The notes under the pieces are model-generated. The model saw nothing but the letters and a program-made list of their open reading frames with translations. It was not told where the DNA came from and made no database searches. Both the position numbers and the translations under genes were made by a program. From NCBI GenBank assembly GCA_002434305.1, contig DJJU01000007.1, forward strand, positions 184,648-248,647: a DNA stretch of 64,000 nucleotides, written 5' to 3'. Shown here one piece after another: positions 25,059 through 37,229 of the stretch. The stretch is from Alicycliphilus sp. UBA6560 (lineage in GTDB: Bacteria > Pseudomonadota > Gammaproteobacteria > Burkholderiales > Burkholderiaceae_C). Each line of letters starts with the position of its first letter. The stretch's first letter is position 1.

Positions 25059-25109
25059 GAATGGACAGCAAGGCCCAAAAGGGCCAGCCGGCGATGGTGC
25101 GCAGCGCCG

Positions 25110-25757
25110 TCAGCGCGCTGGCGGCAGGCCGGATGGCACGGCCGGTGCGGATTGCCAGGCCGGCCCGTCGAACCAGGCGTCGCCCTGCAGGCTGGCGCGC
25201 AGCATGGGCAGGCCGTCCAGGCCCCAGAACAGGCGCCCGTCCGTCTCGAACGCCGGCACGCCGAACACGCCGCGCGCGGCGGCGGCCTCGGTATTGGCGC
25301 GCAGCAGGGCCTTGGCCTGCTGGCCATCGGGGTCGGGGCGGCGCTGTTCGGCCAGCACCTCCTCCAGCGCCTGCAGCCGCGCGGGGTCGAGCGCATCCTG
25401 CCCGCCCAGCCAGACGTGACGCAGCACGCTGCCGGCAACGAAGCGGTTGATGCTGCCGTCGTCGCTGCAGGCCAGCGCCAGACGCAGCAGCGGCAGCGGG
25501 TTGAAGGGGTGGCGCGCCGGCATGTCCAGCCCGCAGCCCAGGGCATGGCCCAGCCAGGACACATGGCGGTAGGTCCAGTCGCGCTTCGGGGCGATGCCCG
25601 CCGGGCCGGGGTTGGCGTGCTGCTGCAGCAGCGCGCCCAGCAGCACCGGGCGGTAGCTGACGTGAAAGCTCAGCCCTTCCAGCTCCTGCGGCAGGCGTTC
25701 GAAGGCCAGCCAGGCGTAGGGCGAGACGAAGTCCAGGTAGAAGGTGATGTGCTTCAT
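25110..25757 (-). CDS. 2-hydroxychromene-2-carboxylate isomerase-like (DsbA/kappa-GST family)
   Basis: The 215-residue protein has a thioredoxin/DsbA-like fold. The start MKHITFYLDFVSPYAWLAFERL carries the family motif F-x-S-P-Y-A-W with the glutathione-activating Ser, and GVFGVPAFETDGRLFWG holds the cis-Pro. HCCA isomerases use glutathione in naphthalene breakdown; most relatives in Burkholderiales have no known substrate. It overlaps the DUF1289 gene by four bases (ATGA) and is the last gene of the long minus-strand operon. There is no naphthalene pathway nearby, so a generic GSH-dependent isomerase or detoxifying role is more likely. Confidence 0.85.
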   Translation of the reverse strand: MKHITFYLDFVSPYAWLAFERLPQELEGLSFHVSYRPVLLGALLQQHANPGPAGIAPKRDWTYRHVSWLGHALGCGLDMPARHPFNPLPLLRLALACSDDGSINRFVAGSVLRHVWLGGQDALDPARLQALEEVLAEQRRPDPDGQQAKALLRANTEAAAARGVFGVPAFETDGRLFWGLDGLPMLRASLQGDAWFDGPAWQSAPAVPSGLPPAR

Positions 25758-26023
25758 GGCCGGGCAAGCTCCTCGGGACAGGCCACGCCGGCGCGCTGCA
25801 GCAGCGCGGCCCAGATGGCGCGGCGCTGTTGGGCATCGGCGCCGGCCCAGGCGCGGATTTCGTCGATGGTGCGAAAGCACCCTTGGCAGTGGCTGCGGTC
25901 GGCGGTCATGCGGCACACCGAAACGCAGGGCGAGGCGACCGGCCCCGGGTTTTCAGGGTAGAAATGGCCTTCAGCGCTTACCGAGCAAGCGCGAGCAGCT
26001 ATCAATTCAGTAGTATCAGTCAT
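25754..26023 (-). CDS. DUF1289 family small Cys-rich protein
   Basis: The 89-residue protein has the DUF1289 pattern SPCVSVCRMTADRSHCQGCF (four Cys) followed by RTIDEIRAWAGADAQQRRAIW. The Cys set suggests a metal or Fe-S site; function is unknown. Its first eight bases overlap the end of the YbaK fusion gene, and its last four overlap the next gene. The first 25 or so residues are encoded by a repeat-family-A copy and differ from the usual family start. The true start could lie further in, but no better in-frame Met precedes the Cys motif. Confidence 0.75.
   Translation of the reverse strand: MTDTTELIAARACSVSAEGHFYPENPGPVASPCVSVCRMTADRSHCQGCFRTIDEIRAWAGADAQQRRAIWAALLQRAGVACPEELARP
25959..26017. 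repeat. Repeat family A copy h, in the DUF1289 gene 5' end
   Basis: CTTCAGCGCTTACCGAGCAAGCGCGAGCAGCTATC is a family member. It supplies codons for the first part of the DUF1289 protein. Confidence 0.6.
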
Positions 26024-27017
26024 GCGGTTCCTGCACCACGTCCACGACCGGCGCGCCGGTCAGGTGCACCAGGTCTTGCGGCTGCAGCGCGAACACACCA
26101 TGCGGGTGTCCCGCCGCCGCCCAGACCACGTCGAAGCGAAACAAGTCGGCGTCGATCAGCGTCACCGGCGCATGGGGGTGCGCCAGGGGCGCCACGCCGC
26201 CGATGGAAAAACCCGTCGCCTGCTTGACGAAGGCCGCGTCGGCGCGGCCGATGGCACCGACCCGTGCCACCACCTTGGCCTCGTCCACGCGCCGGTCGCC
26301 CGAAGCGATGACCAGCACCGCCGCACCGTCACGCTCGCGCCGGAAGATGATGCTCTTGGCGATCTGGCCGACGGCCACGCCCAAAGCGTCGGCCGCCTGC
26401 TGCGCGGTGCGCGCAGCGCCATCGAGCAGGCGCGGCGCGTGCGGATGGCCGGCGGCGGCCAGCGCGGCGGCCACGCGCCGCACGCCCTCGGGCAGCGCCT
26501 GCAGCGCGGGGCTGCGCACGTAGCCGAAGCGCTGCTCCAGCGCGCTACAGTCCACCGGCTCCGGCGTCCAGCGCCCGGCCTCGATCTGCGCGGCCGCGCG
26601 CTCCATGTCCAGGCTGTGCACCAGGCCCAGCCCCAACTCGCACGCCAGCAGCAGCCGGCCGTGCTCGTCCAGCAGGCACTCACGCACCGCACCGGCGTCC
26701 TGGCCGGTGTGCGCGGCCACGCTGCCGTCGCCCTGCACGCGCCAGACGAAGGGCGTCAGCTCCAGCTCGACGAAGACGCGCTGCGGGCCGTTCTGGAAGA
26801 ACCAGCGGCCCTGCGCGTCGGCGCCGTAGTTGCGGGCGATGAAGGCCAGCAGCGCCTCGTGCCGGATCTCCTCGCCCTTGTCCCGCGGGAACGGGCCGCG
26901 GGCCTGCACCGCTTCGTCGCGCAGGAACCAGCGCCCGCGGCTGTCCAGCCCCAACCAGCCGTGGCAGTGCGGCACGTTGGGCCACTTGGCCATGGCCTGG
27001 CGGACGATGTCATCCAT
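26016..27017 (-). CDS. Fusion of an uncharacterised N-terminal domain with a YbaK/ProX-type deacylase domain
   Basis: The protein has 333 residues. Residues 1-165 (start MDDIVRQAMAKWPNVPHCHG) form an acid- and Trp-rich domain with WFFQNGPQRVFVELELTPFVWRV that I cannot name. Residues 170-330 are a YbaK/EbsC aminoacyl-tRNA deacylase domain, with the conserved lysine in GQIAKSIIFRRERDG and the glycine motif GFSIGGVAPLAHP. YbaK-type proteins hydrolyse misacylated tRNA such as Cys-tRNAPro. No stop separates the two parts. It starts 11 bases after the HMG-CoA lyase gene and is co-transcribed with it. Confidence 0.8.
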   Translation of the reverse strand: MDDIVRQAMAKWPNVPHCHGWLGLDSRGRWFLRDEAVQARGPFPRDKGEEIRHEALLAFIARNYGADAQGRWFFQNGPQRVFVELELTPFVWRVQGDGSVAAHTGQDAGAVRECLLDEHGRLLLACELGLGLVHSLDMERAAAQIEAGRWTPEPVDCSALEQRFGYVRSPALQALPEGVRRVAAALAAAGHPHAPRLLDGAARTAQQAADALGVAVGQIAKSIIFRRERDGAAVLVIASGDRRVDEAKVVARVGAIGRADAAFVKQATGFSIGGVAPLAHPHAPVTLIDADLFRFDVVWAAAGHPHGVFALQPQDLVHLTGAPVVDVVQEPHD

Positions 27018-27028
27018 GGTGCGCGCCT

Positions 27029-27937
27029 TCAGCCTGCGCGCTTGTTGAGCAGCGCCGTGGCCACGCGCGAATTCGGCTTGCGGCCCAGGAAATCGCTGAT
27101 GAACACGCCGGCGTCCACCAGCCGGTCCAGGTCGATGCCGGTCTCGATGTCCATACCATGCAGCATGAAGACCAGGTCCTCGGTGGACACGTTGCCCGTG
27201 GCGCCCTTGGCGTAGGGGCAGCCGCCCAGGCCCGCCACGGAGGACTGGAAGTTCCACACCCCCAGCTGCAGCGCCGCCAGCGTGTTGGCCAGCGCCTGGC
27301 CATAGGTGTCGTGGAAGTGCCCCGAGATCTCGTCCAGTGCGAAGTGCTTGAGGGTGGCTTCGATGGCGCGCTGCACCTTGCGCGGCGTGCCCACGCCGAT
27401 GGTGTCGGCCACGTCCACGCGCTGCACGCCGATGTCCTTCATCAGCCCGGCCAGGTAGGCCACGCGCTCGGGGGCGATCTCGCCCTCGTAGGGGCAGCCC
27501 ACGGTGCAGCTCATGGCGCCGCGCACGGCCACGCCGGCGGCGCGCGCCGCCTCCACCACGGGGGCGAAGCGCACGATGCTCTCGGCGATCGAGCAGTTGA
27601 TGTTCTTCTGGCTGAAGGCCTCGCTGGCGGCGCCGAAGACGACGATCTCGTCCGGCGCGTCCTGCGCGGCCGCTTCCCAGCCCTTCAGGTTGGGCGTCAG
27701 CACCGAATAGCGCACGCCGGCCTTGCGGGCGATGGCCTGCATGACCTCGTGGTTGTCGGCCATCTGCGGCACCCACTTCGGTGACACATAGCTGGTGACC
27801 TCGATCTCGGCCAGGCCGGCGTCCTGCAGGCGCTGCACCAGCCCCACCTTGACCTCGGCGGGCACGGGCTGCTTTTCGTTTTGCAGGCCGTCGCGCGGGC
27901 CTACGTCGATGATCTTCACGCGGGTGGGTAGCTGCAT
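27029..27937 (-). CDS. mvaB: Hydroxymethylglutaryl-CoA lyase
   Basis: The 302-residue TIM-barrel enzyme cleaves HMG-CoA to acetoacetate and acetyl-CoA, the last committed step of leucine catabolism and also of mevalonate breakdown. DVGPRDGLQNE (11-21) holds the metal-binding Asp and catalytic Arg. SGHFHDTYGQALAN holds the two metal-binding His. The loop GLGGCPYAKGATGNVSTED holds the active-site Cys. The length matches bacterial HMGCL. It lies in the leucine operon between the GhrA-like gene and the YbaK fusion, and could also take the product of the HMG-CoA reductase at 49585. Confidence 0.95.
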   Translation of the reverse strand: MQLPTRVKIIDVGPRDGLQNEKQPVPAEVKVGLVQRLQDAGLAEIEVTSYVSPKWVPQMADNHEVMQAIARKAGVRYSVLTPNLKGWEAAAQDAPDEIVVFGAASEAFSQKNINCSIAESIVRFAPVVEAARAAGVAVRGAMSCTVGCPYEGEIAPERVAYLAGLMKDIGVQRVDVADTIGVGTPRKVQRAIEATLKHFALDEISGHFHDTYGQALANTLAALQLGVWNFQSSVAGLGGCPYAKGATGNVSTEDLVFMLHGMDIETGIDLDRLVDAGVFISDFLGRKPNSRVATALLNKRAG

Positions 27938-27979
27938 GTCTGTGGCCCTCCGGGGCAGAAAAAGAATGGTCCGTCGGTG

Positions 27980-28900
27980 TCAGTAGCCGCGCGCCACGTC
28001 GACCACGCCGCCCACGGCCTCGCCGCGGTGCAGCCGGGCTATTTTCTCGGCGATCTGGGCGATGCTCTCGTCGCGCAGCGTGCGCGCCGAAGTGTGGGGC
28101 GTGACGGTGATCGCCGGGTGCTGCCAGAACGGGTGGTCGGCCGGCAGCGGCTCGGTGCGGAACACGTCCAGCGTCGCGCCGGCCAGGTGGCCCTCGTCCA
28201 GCAGGGCCAGCAGGTCGGCCTCCACCAGGTGGGCGCCGCGCGCCACGTTGATCACATAGCCGCCCGGCTGCAGCGCGCCCAGGGTCTCGCGGTTCAGGAT
28301 GTTGTCCGTCTCGGGCGTGAGCGGCAGCAGGTTCACCAGCACCCGGCTGGCGGCCAGAAAGTCGCGCAGGCCCTGCGCGCCGCTGAAGGTGCGCACGCCC
28401 GGCAGCGTGCGCGGCGAGCGGCTCCAGCCGTTGACGGGAAAATCGAACTGCGCCACGGCCCGCGCCACGCGCTGGCCCAGCACGCCCAGGCCCATGATGC
28501 CGACGGGAAAGTCGCTGCGCAGCCGCGGCTTGCGAAAGCTCCACTGCCCCTGCCGGGCGGCAGCTTCGTAGGCATCGAACTCGCGGAAATGCCGCACCAG
28601 CGCATGGCAGACGTACTCGGCCATCTGCACCGACATGCCGGCGTCCTCCAGCCGCACCACAGCCAGGCCGGGCGGCAGCGCCAGGCGCAGCAGGGCATCC
28701 ACCCCGGCGCCGATGTTGAAGAGCGCACGCAGGCCGGGCTGCTCGTCGATGAACTGCTGGGGCGGGGCCCAGACCACGGCGTAGTCGGCCTGCGGCGCGC
28801 CGCTCTCCCAGACCTGTATTTGGGCCTGCGGCAGCGCGGCGGACAGGCCTTCCAGCCAGGGCTCCGGCCGGGTGCCGGTACAACAAAAGGCGATCTTCAT
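27980..28900 (-). CDS. ghrA: GhrA-like glyoxylate/hydroxypyruvate (2-hydroxyacid) reductase
   Basis: The 306-residue D-2-hydroxyacid dehydrogenase has the NAD(P)-binding motif GIMGLGVLGQRVARA (about 141-155). The catalytic Arg lies in INVARGAHLVEADLL, the Glu in DVFRTEPLPADHPFW, and the His in VTPHTSART. The short N-terminal domain starting MKIAFCCTGTRPEPW matches GhrA rather than longer family members. It reduces glyoxylate or hydroxypyruvate in the cytoplasm. Why it sits in a leucine operon is unclear; glyoxylate from the AceK-controlled shunt offers one link. A repeat-family-A copy lies in the 132-base gap upstream. Confidence 0.85.
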   Translation of the reverse strand: MKIAFCCTGTRPEPWLEGLSAALPQAQIQVWESGAPQADYAVVWAPPQQFIDEQPGLRALFNIGAGVDALLRLALPPGLAVVRLEDAGMSVQMAEYVCHALVRHFREFDAYEAAARQGQWSFRKPRLRSDFPVGIMGLGVLGQRVARAVAQFDFPVNGWSRSPRTLPGVRTFSGAQGLRDFLAASRVLVNLLPLTPETDNILNRETLGALQPGGYVINVARGAHLVEADLLALLDEGHLAGATLDVFRTEPLPADHPFWQHPAITVTPHTSARTLRDESIAQIAEKIARLHRGEAVGGVVDVARGY

Positions 28901-28937
28901 GGCAACCGAGCCTAGCACCAGGGCCGCGCTGACAGGG

Positions 28938-28996
28938 CTACAAGCAAAAATGCCCCTGAGCGCCCGCCAGTCACGCGCGAACAGCTATCAAAACAG
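28938..28996. repeat. Repeat family A copy i (REP-like)
   Basis: GAGCGCCCGCCAGTCACGCGCGAACAGCTATCAAAACAG is very close to copy l. It lies inside the operon between the carboxylase alpha and ghrA genes, where it could affect mRNA stability. Confidence 0.65.
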
Positions 28997-29032
28997 AAGC
29001 TTTCCATGCAGCATCCTGGCGGCATGCCGGCC

Positions 29033-31072
<2,040 letters not shown>

Positions 31073-31792
31073 TCAGGCCACCTTGGCAGAACGGGAAAAA
31101 AGCGAAGAGATGCGCCGCAGCACGGCGCGCAAAAATTTGAACAGCACCACCAGCAGCAGCACCGACAGCGCCAGCACCAGCACCAGCGCGATGCCAAACA
31201 GCACCGGATGCTGCGTGGCCAGCCAGACCGCGGCCACAACCAGGCCGTCCTCCAGGAACGACAGGCCCCAGTTGGAGAACGGCTCGGGCGAGGTGTTGGC
31301 CGCCGCCCGCGTGGTCATCTTGGTGGCCAGCGCCGTGGCCGACAGCGAGCCGCCCAGCAGCCCCGCCACCACGGCCATGGTGGCGTTGTCGGCGCTGAAC
31401 ACGCCGGCCGCCAGCGCCACGCCGGCGGGCACGCGGATGAAGGCGTGCAGCGCGTCCCAGGCGCTGTCCAGCCAGGGCACCTTGTCGGCGAAGAACTCCA
31501 CCAGCAGCATGAAGCCGCTCACGGCCAGCACCGCCGGGTGCGCCAGCATGCTCAGGCCCGCAGGCAGCGCCAGCCAGTCCGCCGCGCCCATCAGGCCCAC
31601 GATGAAGACCACCGCGTACAGCCGAAAGCCGCTGGCCCAGCCCAGGGCCGCCGCCAGCGCCAGCAGCGCCGGCATGTCCAGCTGCTGCGTGGCGCGCGCG
31701 GCGCTCTCGGCCACGGCACGCGAGGTGCCGGCGTCCACATGCAGCCCCACGGTGTGGAGCCACTGCACGAAGGCAAGCCAGAGCTGGTCCAT
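31073..31792 (-). CDS. DUF4126 integral membrane protein
   Basis: The 239-residue protein has about five hydrophobic segments and belongs to DUF4126. Conserved stretches are ASGFRLYAVVFIVGLMG, VEFFADKVPWLDSAWDALHAFIRVPAG and the Gly-rich VAGLLGGSLSATA. Function is unknown. Its stop is directly adjacent to the mccA start (31073/31072), and it follows liuC by 18 bases, so it is clearly part of the leucine operon. A membrane protein between the two carboxylase subunit genes is unusual; a transport or membrane-tethering role for the operon is possible. Confidence 0.85.
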   Translation of the reverse strand: MDQLWLAFVQWLHTVGLHVDAGTSRAVAESAARATQQLDMPALLALAAALGWASGFRLYAVVFIVGLMGAADWLALPAGLSMLAHPAVLAVSGFMLLVEFFADKVPWLDSAWDALHAFIRVPAGVALAAGVFSADNATMAVVAGLLGGSLSATALATKMTTRAAANTSPEPFSNWGLSFLEDGLVVAAVWLATQHPVLFGIALVLVLALSVLLLVVLFKFLRAVLRRISSLFSRSAKVA

Positions 31793-31810
31793 GGCCGGTC
31801 TACCGCTGCG

Positions 31811-32593
31811 TCAGCCCGCGACCCAGGCCGGTTTGCGTTTTTGCAGAAACGACTGCACGCCCTCGCGGCCTTCGTCGCTGGCGCGAATGTCGGCGATGCC
31901 CTCCACCGTGGCGGCGATGAGCTGACCGTCGATGGCGCGCTCGGCCACGTCCTGCACCAGCCGCTTGCACGCGCGCACGGCGTTGGGACTGGCGCTGGCC
32001 AGGGCCTTGACGAGCGCATCGACGCGCGCATCCAGCTGGTCGGCAGCGACCACCTCGTGCACGAAGCCGATGCGCAGCGCCTCTTGCGCGTCAAAGCGCT
32101 CTGCCGTCAGGAAATAGCGGTGCGCCGCACGCGCGCCCATGGCGCGGATCACGTAGGGGCTGATGGTGGCCGGGATCAGGCCCAGCTTCACTTCAGACAG
32201 GCAAAAGCCCGCCGTGTCCACGCTCACCGCCATGTCGCACGCGGCCACCAGGCCCATGCCGCCGGCGTACACGTCGCCCTGCACGCGGGCGATGGTCGGC
32301 TTCTGGCACTCGTAAATCACGCGCAGCATCTCGGCCAGCTTGCCCGCGTCCGCCAGGTTCTCGGCCCGCGTGTAGTCGGACATGCGGCGCATCCAGTTGA
32401 GGTTGGCGCCGGCGCAAAACGCCGGGCCCTCGGCCGCCAGCACCACGGCGCGCACGTCGTCGCGCGCGCCCACCTCCTGGAAGGCGGCGGTGATCTCGGC
32501 GATGACCTCGTCGCTGAAGGCGTTGCGCACCTCGGGCTGGGTCAGCGTGATGGTGGCGCGATGTTCGCCGTAGGTAATCTTCAGAGCGCTCAT
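31811..32593 (-). CDS. liuC: Methylglutaconyl-CoA hydratase (enoyl-CoA hydratase family)
   Basis: The 260-residue crotonase-fold protein has the oxyanion-hole stretch AFCAGANLNWMRRM (about 63-76) and GDVYAGGMGLVAACDMAV (about 107-124), with the family Glu in LSEVKLGLIPATISPYV. It adds water to 3-methylglutaconyl-CoA, giving HMG-CoA. Two start codons lie six bases apart. The one at 32593 is preferred because GGGAGG then lies six bases upstream, whereas it abuts the other. It is placed between mccB and the DUF4126 gene. Confidence 0.92.
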   Translation of the reverse strand: MSALKITYGEHRATITLTQPEVRNAFSDEVIAEITAAFQEVGARDDVRAVVLAAEGPAFCAGANLNWMRRMSDYTRAENLADAGKLAEMLRVIYECQKPTIARVQGDVYAGGMGLVAACDMAVSVDTAGFCLSEVKLGLIPATISPYVIRAMGARAAHRYFLTAERFDAQEALRIGFVHEVVAADQLDARVDALVKALASASPNAVRACKRLVQDVAERAIDGQLIAATVEGIADIRASDEGREGVQSFLQKRKPAWVAG

Positions 32594-32616
32594 GGACATC
32601 CTCCCGTTGCTGCCCG

Positions 32617-34221
<1,605 letters not shown>

Positions 34222-34261
34222 GGGTTTTTCCGTCCAAATCCAATAAGAGTGCGGGGCTGGC

Positions 34262-35989
34262 TCAGGCCGTCTTGGCTTCGCGCAGGCCCAGCTCGTCCTT
34301 CATCGCGTCGCGGATCTTGAATTTCTGGATCTTGCCGGTGACGGTCATCGGGAACTCGGCCACGAAGCGGATGTAGCGCGGCACCTTGTAGTGCGCGATC
34401 TGGCCCTTGCAGAAGGCGCGGATGTCGTCCTCGGTGGGCGCGGTGCCGGGCTTGGCGATGATCCAGGCGCACAGCTCCTCGCCCAGGCGCTCGTCGGGCA
34501 CGCCGACCACCTGCACGTCCTGCACCAGAGGGTGGCGGTACAAAAATTCTTCGATCTCGCGCGGGTACAGGTTCTCGCCGCCGCGGATCACCATGTCCTT
34601 GATGCGGCCGACGATGTTCACATAGCCGTCCTCGTCCATGGTGGCCAGGTCGCCGGTGTGCATGAAGCCCTCGGCGTCGATGGCCTCGCGCGTCTTGGCC
34701 TCGTCGCCCCAGTAGCCGTGCATGACCGAATAGCCGCGCGTGCACAGCTCGCCGCTGGTGCCCACGGGCACGGTGGAGCCGGTCTCGGGGTCGACGATCT
34801 TCACTTCCAGGTGCGGCTGCACCTGGCCTACGGTGGAGACGCGCTTTTCAAGCGGCGTGTCGACGCTGCTCTGGCAGCTGACCGGGCTGGTTTCCGTCAT
34901 GCCGTAGGCGATGGTGATCTGCGACAGGTGCATCTCGCCCACCACGCGCTTCATGACCTCCGTCGGGCAGGGCGAGCCGGCCATGATGCCGGTGCGCAGC
35001 GTGCCCAGGTCGAATTCCTTGAAGCGCGGGTGGTCCAGCTCGGCGATGAACATGGTGGGCACGCCATGCAGGCCGGTGCAACGCTCGGCCTGCACCGTCT
35101 CCAGCACCGTGAGCGGGTCGAAGCCGTCGTTGGGGTAGACGATGGCGCTGCCGTGCGTGAAGCACGCCAGGTTGCCCAGCACCATGCCGAAGCAGTGGTA
35201 CAGCGGCACGGGGATGCACAGCCGGTCCTCGGGCGTCAGGCGCATGCATTCGCCGATGAAGAAGCCGTTGTTCAGGATGTTGCGGTGCGTCAGCGTGGCG
35301 CCCTTCGGGAAGCCCGTGGTGCCGCTGGTGAACTGGATGTTGATGGGGTCGGTGTTCTTCAGGCCCGCCGCCACCGCGTCCACCTGGGCATCCTCGGGGT
35401 TGCCGCGCTGCATGAGCTCGGAAAAGCGCAGCATGCCGGACTGCTCCTCGCCCTGGCCGGCCACGTCGATCCATACCACCGCGCGCAGATCGGGCAGCCG
35501 CTTGGCGGCCAGCTTGCCGGGCAGGCACCGGTTCAGCTCGGGCGCCAGCTCGCGCAGCATGCCCAGATAGTCGCTGGTCTTGAAGCGCGCCATGGTCACC
35601 AGCGCCTTGCAGCCGACCTTGGTCAAGGCGTATTCCAGCTCGGCGACGCGGTAGGCCGGGTTGATGTTGACCAGCACCAGGCCCACCTGCGCCGTGGCCA
35701 GCTGCATCAGCACCCACTCGGCGTTGTTGTGCGACCAGATGCCGATGCGGTCGCCCTTTTGCAGCCCCAGGCCCAGCAGCGCGCTGGCCAGGCGGCGCAC
35801 CTCGCGGTGCAGCTCGGCATAGGTATAGCGCCGGCCCTGGTGGCGGCTGACGAGCGCCTCGCGCTGCGGCTGGCGCTGCGCCATGCCGGCGAAGAAGTCG
35901 CCGATGGTCTGCTCGATCAGCGGCGTCTCGGTGGCGCCGCTGGCGTGGCTCAGCGTGTAGCGCTGGCGGGAGGGGAATGCGCTGTCCAT
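34262..35989 (-). CDS. Acyl-CoA ligase (AMP-binding, medium/branched-chain type)
   Basis: The 575-residue ANL adenylating enzyme has the P-loop-like FTSGTTGFPKGATLTH (about 205-220), YGMTETSPVS, the hinge TGDLATMDEDGYVNIVGRIKDMVIRGGENLYP, and the catalytic lysine in TGKIQKFKIRD near the C-terminus. It forms acyl-CoA from a carboxylic acid, ATP and CoA. As the first gene of the leucine operon, 40 bases before mccB, it probably activates isovalerate, 3-methylcrotonate or a related acid. Start ATG at 35989; the long upstream extension of the frame runs into the divergent AraC gene and is not real. Confidence 0.9.
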   Translation of the reverse strand: MDSAFPSRQRYTLSHASGATETPLIEQTIGDFFAGMAQRQPQREALVSRHQGRRYTYAELHREVRRLASALLGLGLQKGDRIGIWSHNNAEWVLMQLATAQVGLVLVNINPAYRVAELEYALTKVGCKALVTMARFKTSDYLGMLRELAPELNRCLPGKLAAKRLPDLRAVVWIDVAGQGEEQSGMLRFSELMQRGNPEDAQVDAVAAGLKNTDPINIQFTSGTTGFPKGATLTHRNILNNGFFIGECMRLTPEDRLCIPVPLYHCFGMVLGNLACFTHGSAIVYPNDGFDPLTVLETVQAERCTGLHGVPTMFIAELDHPRFKEFDLGTLRTGIMAGSPCPTEVMKRVVGEMHLSQITIAYGMTETSPVSCQSSVDTPLEKRVSTVGQVQPHLEVKIVDPETGSTVPVGTSGELCTRGYSVMHGYWGDEAKTREAIDAEGFMHTGDLATMDEDGYVNIVGRIKDMVIRGGENLYPREIEEFLYRHPLVQDVQVVGVPDERLGEELCAWIIAKPGTAPTEDDIRAFCKGQIAHYKVPRYIRFVAEFPMTVTGKIQKFKIRDAMKDELGLREAKTA

Positions 35990-36115
35990 GGTGTGTGCTG
36001 TCTCCGCAGAAAGGGCCGGGCGCGCCCGCGCACTGCGCAGGCAGGCCGCCTGGGCGCAGGATAAGCCCCACCCCGTCCCCGATGAGGCCAGCAAGGTTGC
36101 AATAATTGCCACGCC

Positions 36116-37174
36116 ATGTACACCCCGTCCCTGCCCTCGCACCGCCCCGCGCCGGCCCGCCAGGGGGCCGTGGCGGCCACGCCCATGGCCTTCGTGCAGG
36201 CCATCGCGCAGGCCTACGCGCAGCGCGGCATGGACCCGGCCGGCGCCCTGGCCCAGGCACAAATCGCGCCAGAACAACGGGCCGACCCGCGGGCACGCAT
36301 CACGGCCTGGCAGATGGAGGCCCTGTGCGACGCCGCCATGCGCGAACTGGACGACGAGGCCCTGGGCTGGTTCGAGCGGCGCCTGCCCTGGGGCAGCTAC
36401 GGCCTGCTGGCGCGCGCCTCGCTCACCGCGCCGACGCTGGGCCTGGCGCTGGCGCGCTGGTGCCGCCACCACGGCCTGCTGACCCAGGCCATCGCTTTGC
36501 GCCTGACGACCGAGGGCGGGCAGGCCCAGCTCGCCATCGCCGAGCAACGCGACCTGGGCGGCCTGCGCGAGTTCTGCCTGGTCTCGGTGCTGCGCAATGC
36601 GCTGGGGCTGGCCAGCTGGTTCATCGATTCGCGCCTGCCGGTGCTGGGAGCGCAGTTCCCGTTCGCGGCGCCGGCGCATGCCGACGCTTATGCCGTGCTG
36701 TTCGCCGGCCCCGCGCAGTTCGGCGCGGCCGAGGCGGCCGTGCAGTTCGATGCGCGCTACCTGCAGCTGCCGCTGGTGCGCGACGCCGCCGCCATGGACC
36801 AGATGCTGCAGCACGCCCTGCCGCTCACCGTGCGCCAGTACCGGCGCGACCGCCTGCTGGTGCAGCGCGTGCGCCAGCTGCTGGCGGCCGCACCCCAGGC
36901 GATGCACAGCGCGCAGACCGTGGCCCAGCAGCTGCACCTGTCGCCGCGCACGCTGCACCGCCAGCTGGCCGCCGAGGGCGCGACGCTGCAGCAGCTCAAG
37001 GACGAGGTGCGCCGCGCACGGGCCACCGAGCTGCTGCACCGCAGCGACCGGCCCATCAAGCAAGTGGCCCAGGCGGCGGGTTTTGCCAACGAAAAAAGCT
37101 TCATCCGGGCGTTCCGGGGCTGGACGGGGCAGTCGCCCGCCGAGTTCCGGCACCGCAGCCGGCCCGCTGACTGA
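36116..37174 (+). CDS. AraC-family transcriptional regulator
   Basis: The protein has 352 residues. The N-terminal domain (about 20-205) is of the AraC/OruR 'arabinose-binding' type found in regulators of catabolic genes. The C-terminal AraC double helix-turn-helix (about 240-345) contains LSPRTLHRQLAAEGATLQQLKDEVRRARATELL and IKQVAQAAGFANEKSFIRAFRGWTGQSPAEFR. It is transcribed divergently from the acyl-CoA ligase of the leucine operon across 126 bases, and in the same direction as the GST and GMC genes. It may control either side; no effector can be read. Confidence 0.9.
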   Translation: MYTPSLPSHRPAPARQGAVAATPMAFVQAIAQAYAQRGMDPAGALAQAQIAPEQRADPRARITAWQMEALCDAAMRELDDEALGWFERRLPWGSYGLLARASLTAPTLGLALARWCRHHGLLTQAIALRLTTEGGQAQLAIAEQRDLGGLREFCLVSVLRNALGLASWFIDSRLPVLGAQFPFAAPAHADAYAVLFAGPAQFGAAEAAVQFDARYLQLPLVRDAAAMDQMLQHALPLTVRQYRRDRLLVQRVRQLLAAAPQAMHSAQTVAQQLHLSPRTLHRQLAAEGATLQQLKDEVRRARATELLHRSDRPIKQVAQAAGFANEKSFIRAFRGWTGQSPAEFRHRSRPAD

Positions 37175-37229
37175 TCCGCGGCCCGGCGGCTTGACAGCCC
37201 CCTTGCGCGGCGGCCACGATGCATCCGCC

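Larger units (their letters stand above)
24741..25109. other. 369-bp intergenic region with opposed terminators, possible small RNA
   Basis: It separates the MFS gene from the HCCA-isomerase-like gene, both on the minus strand. It holds a minus-strand terminator (25023-25058) for the latter and a plus-strand terminator (24927-24946) that no visible plus-strand gene explains. I see no credible protein-coding frame. A short plus-strand RNA starting within about 24760-24850 is possible. Confidence 0.4.
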
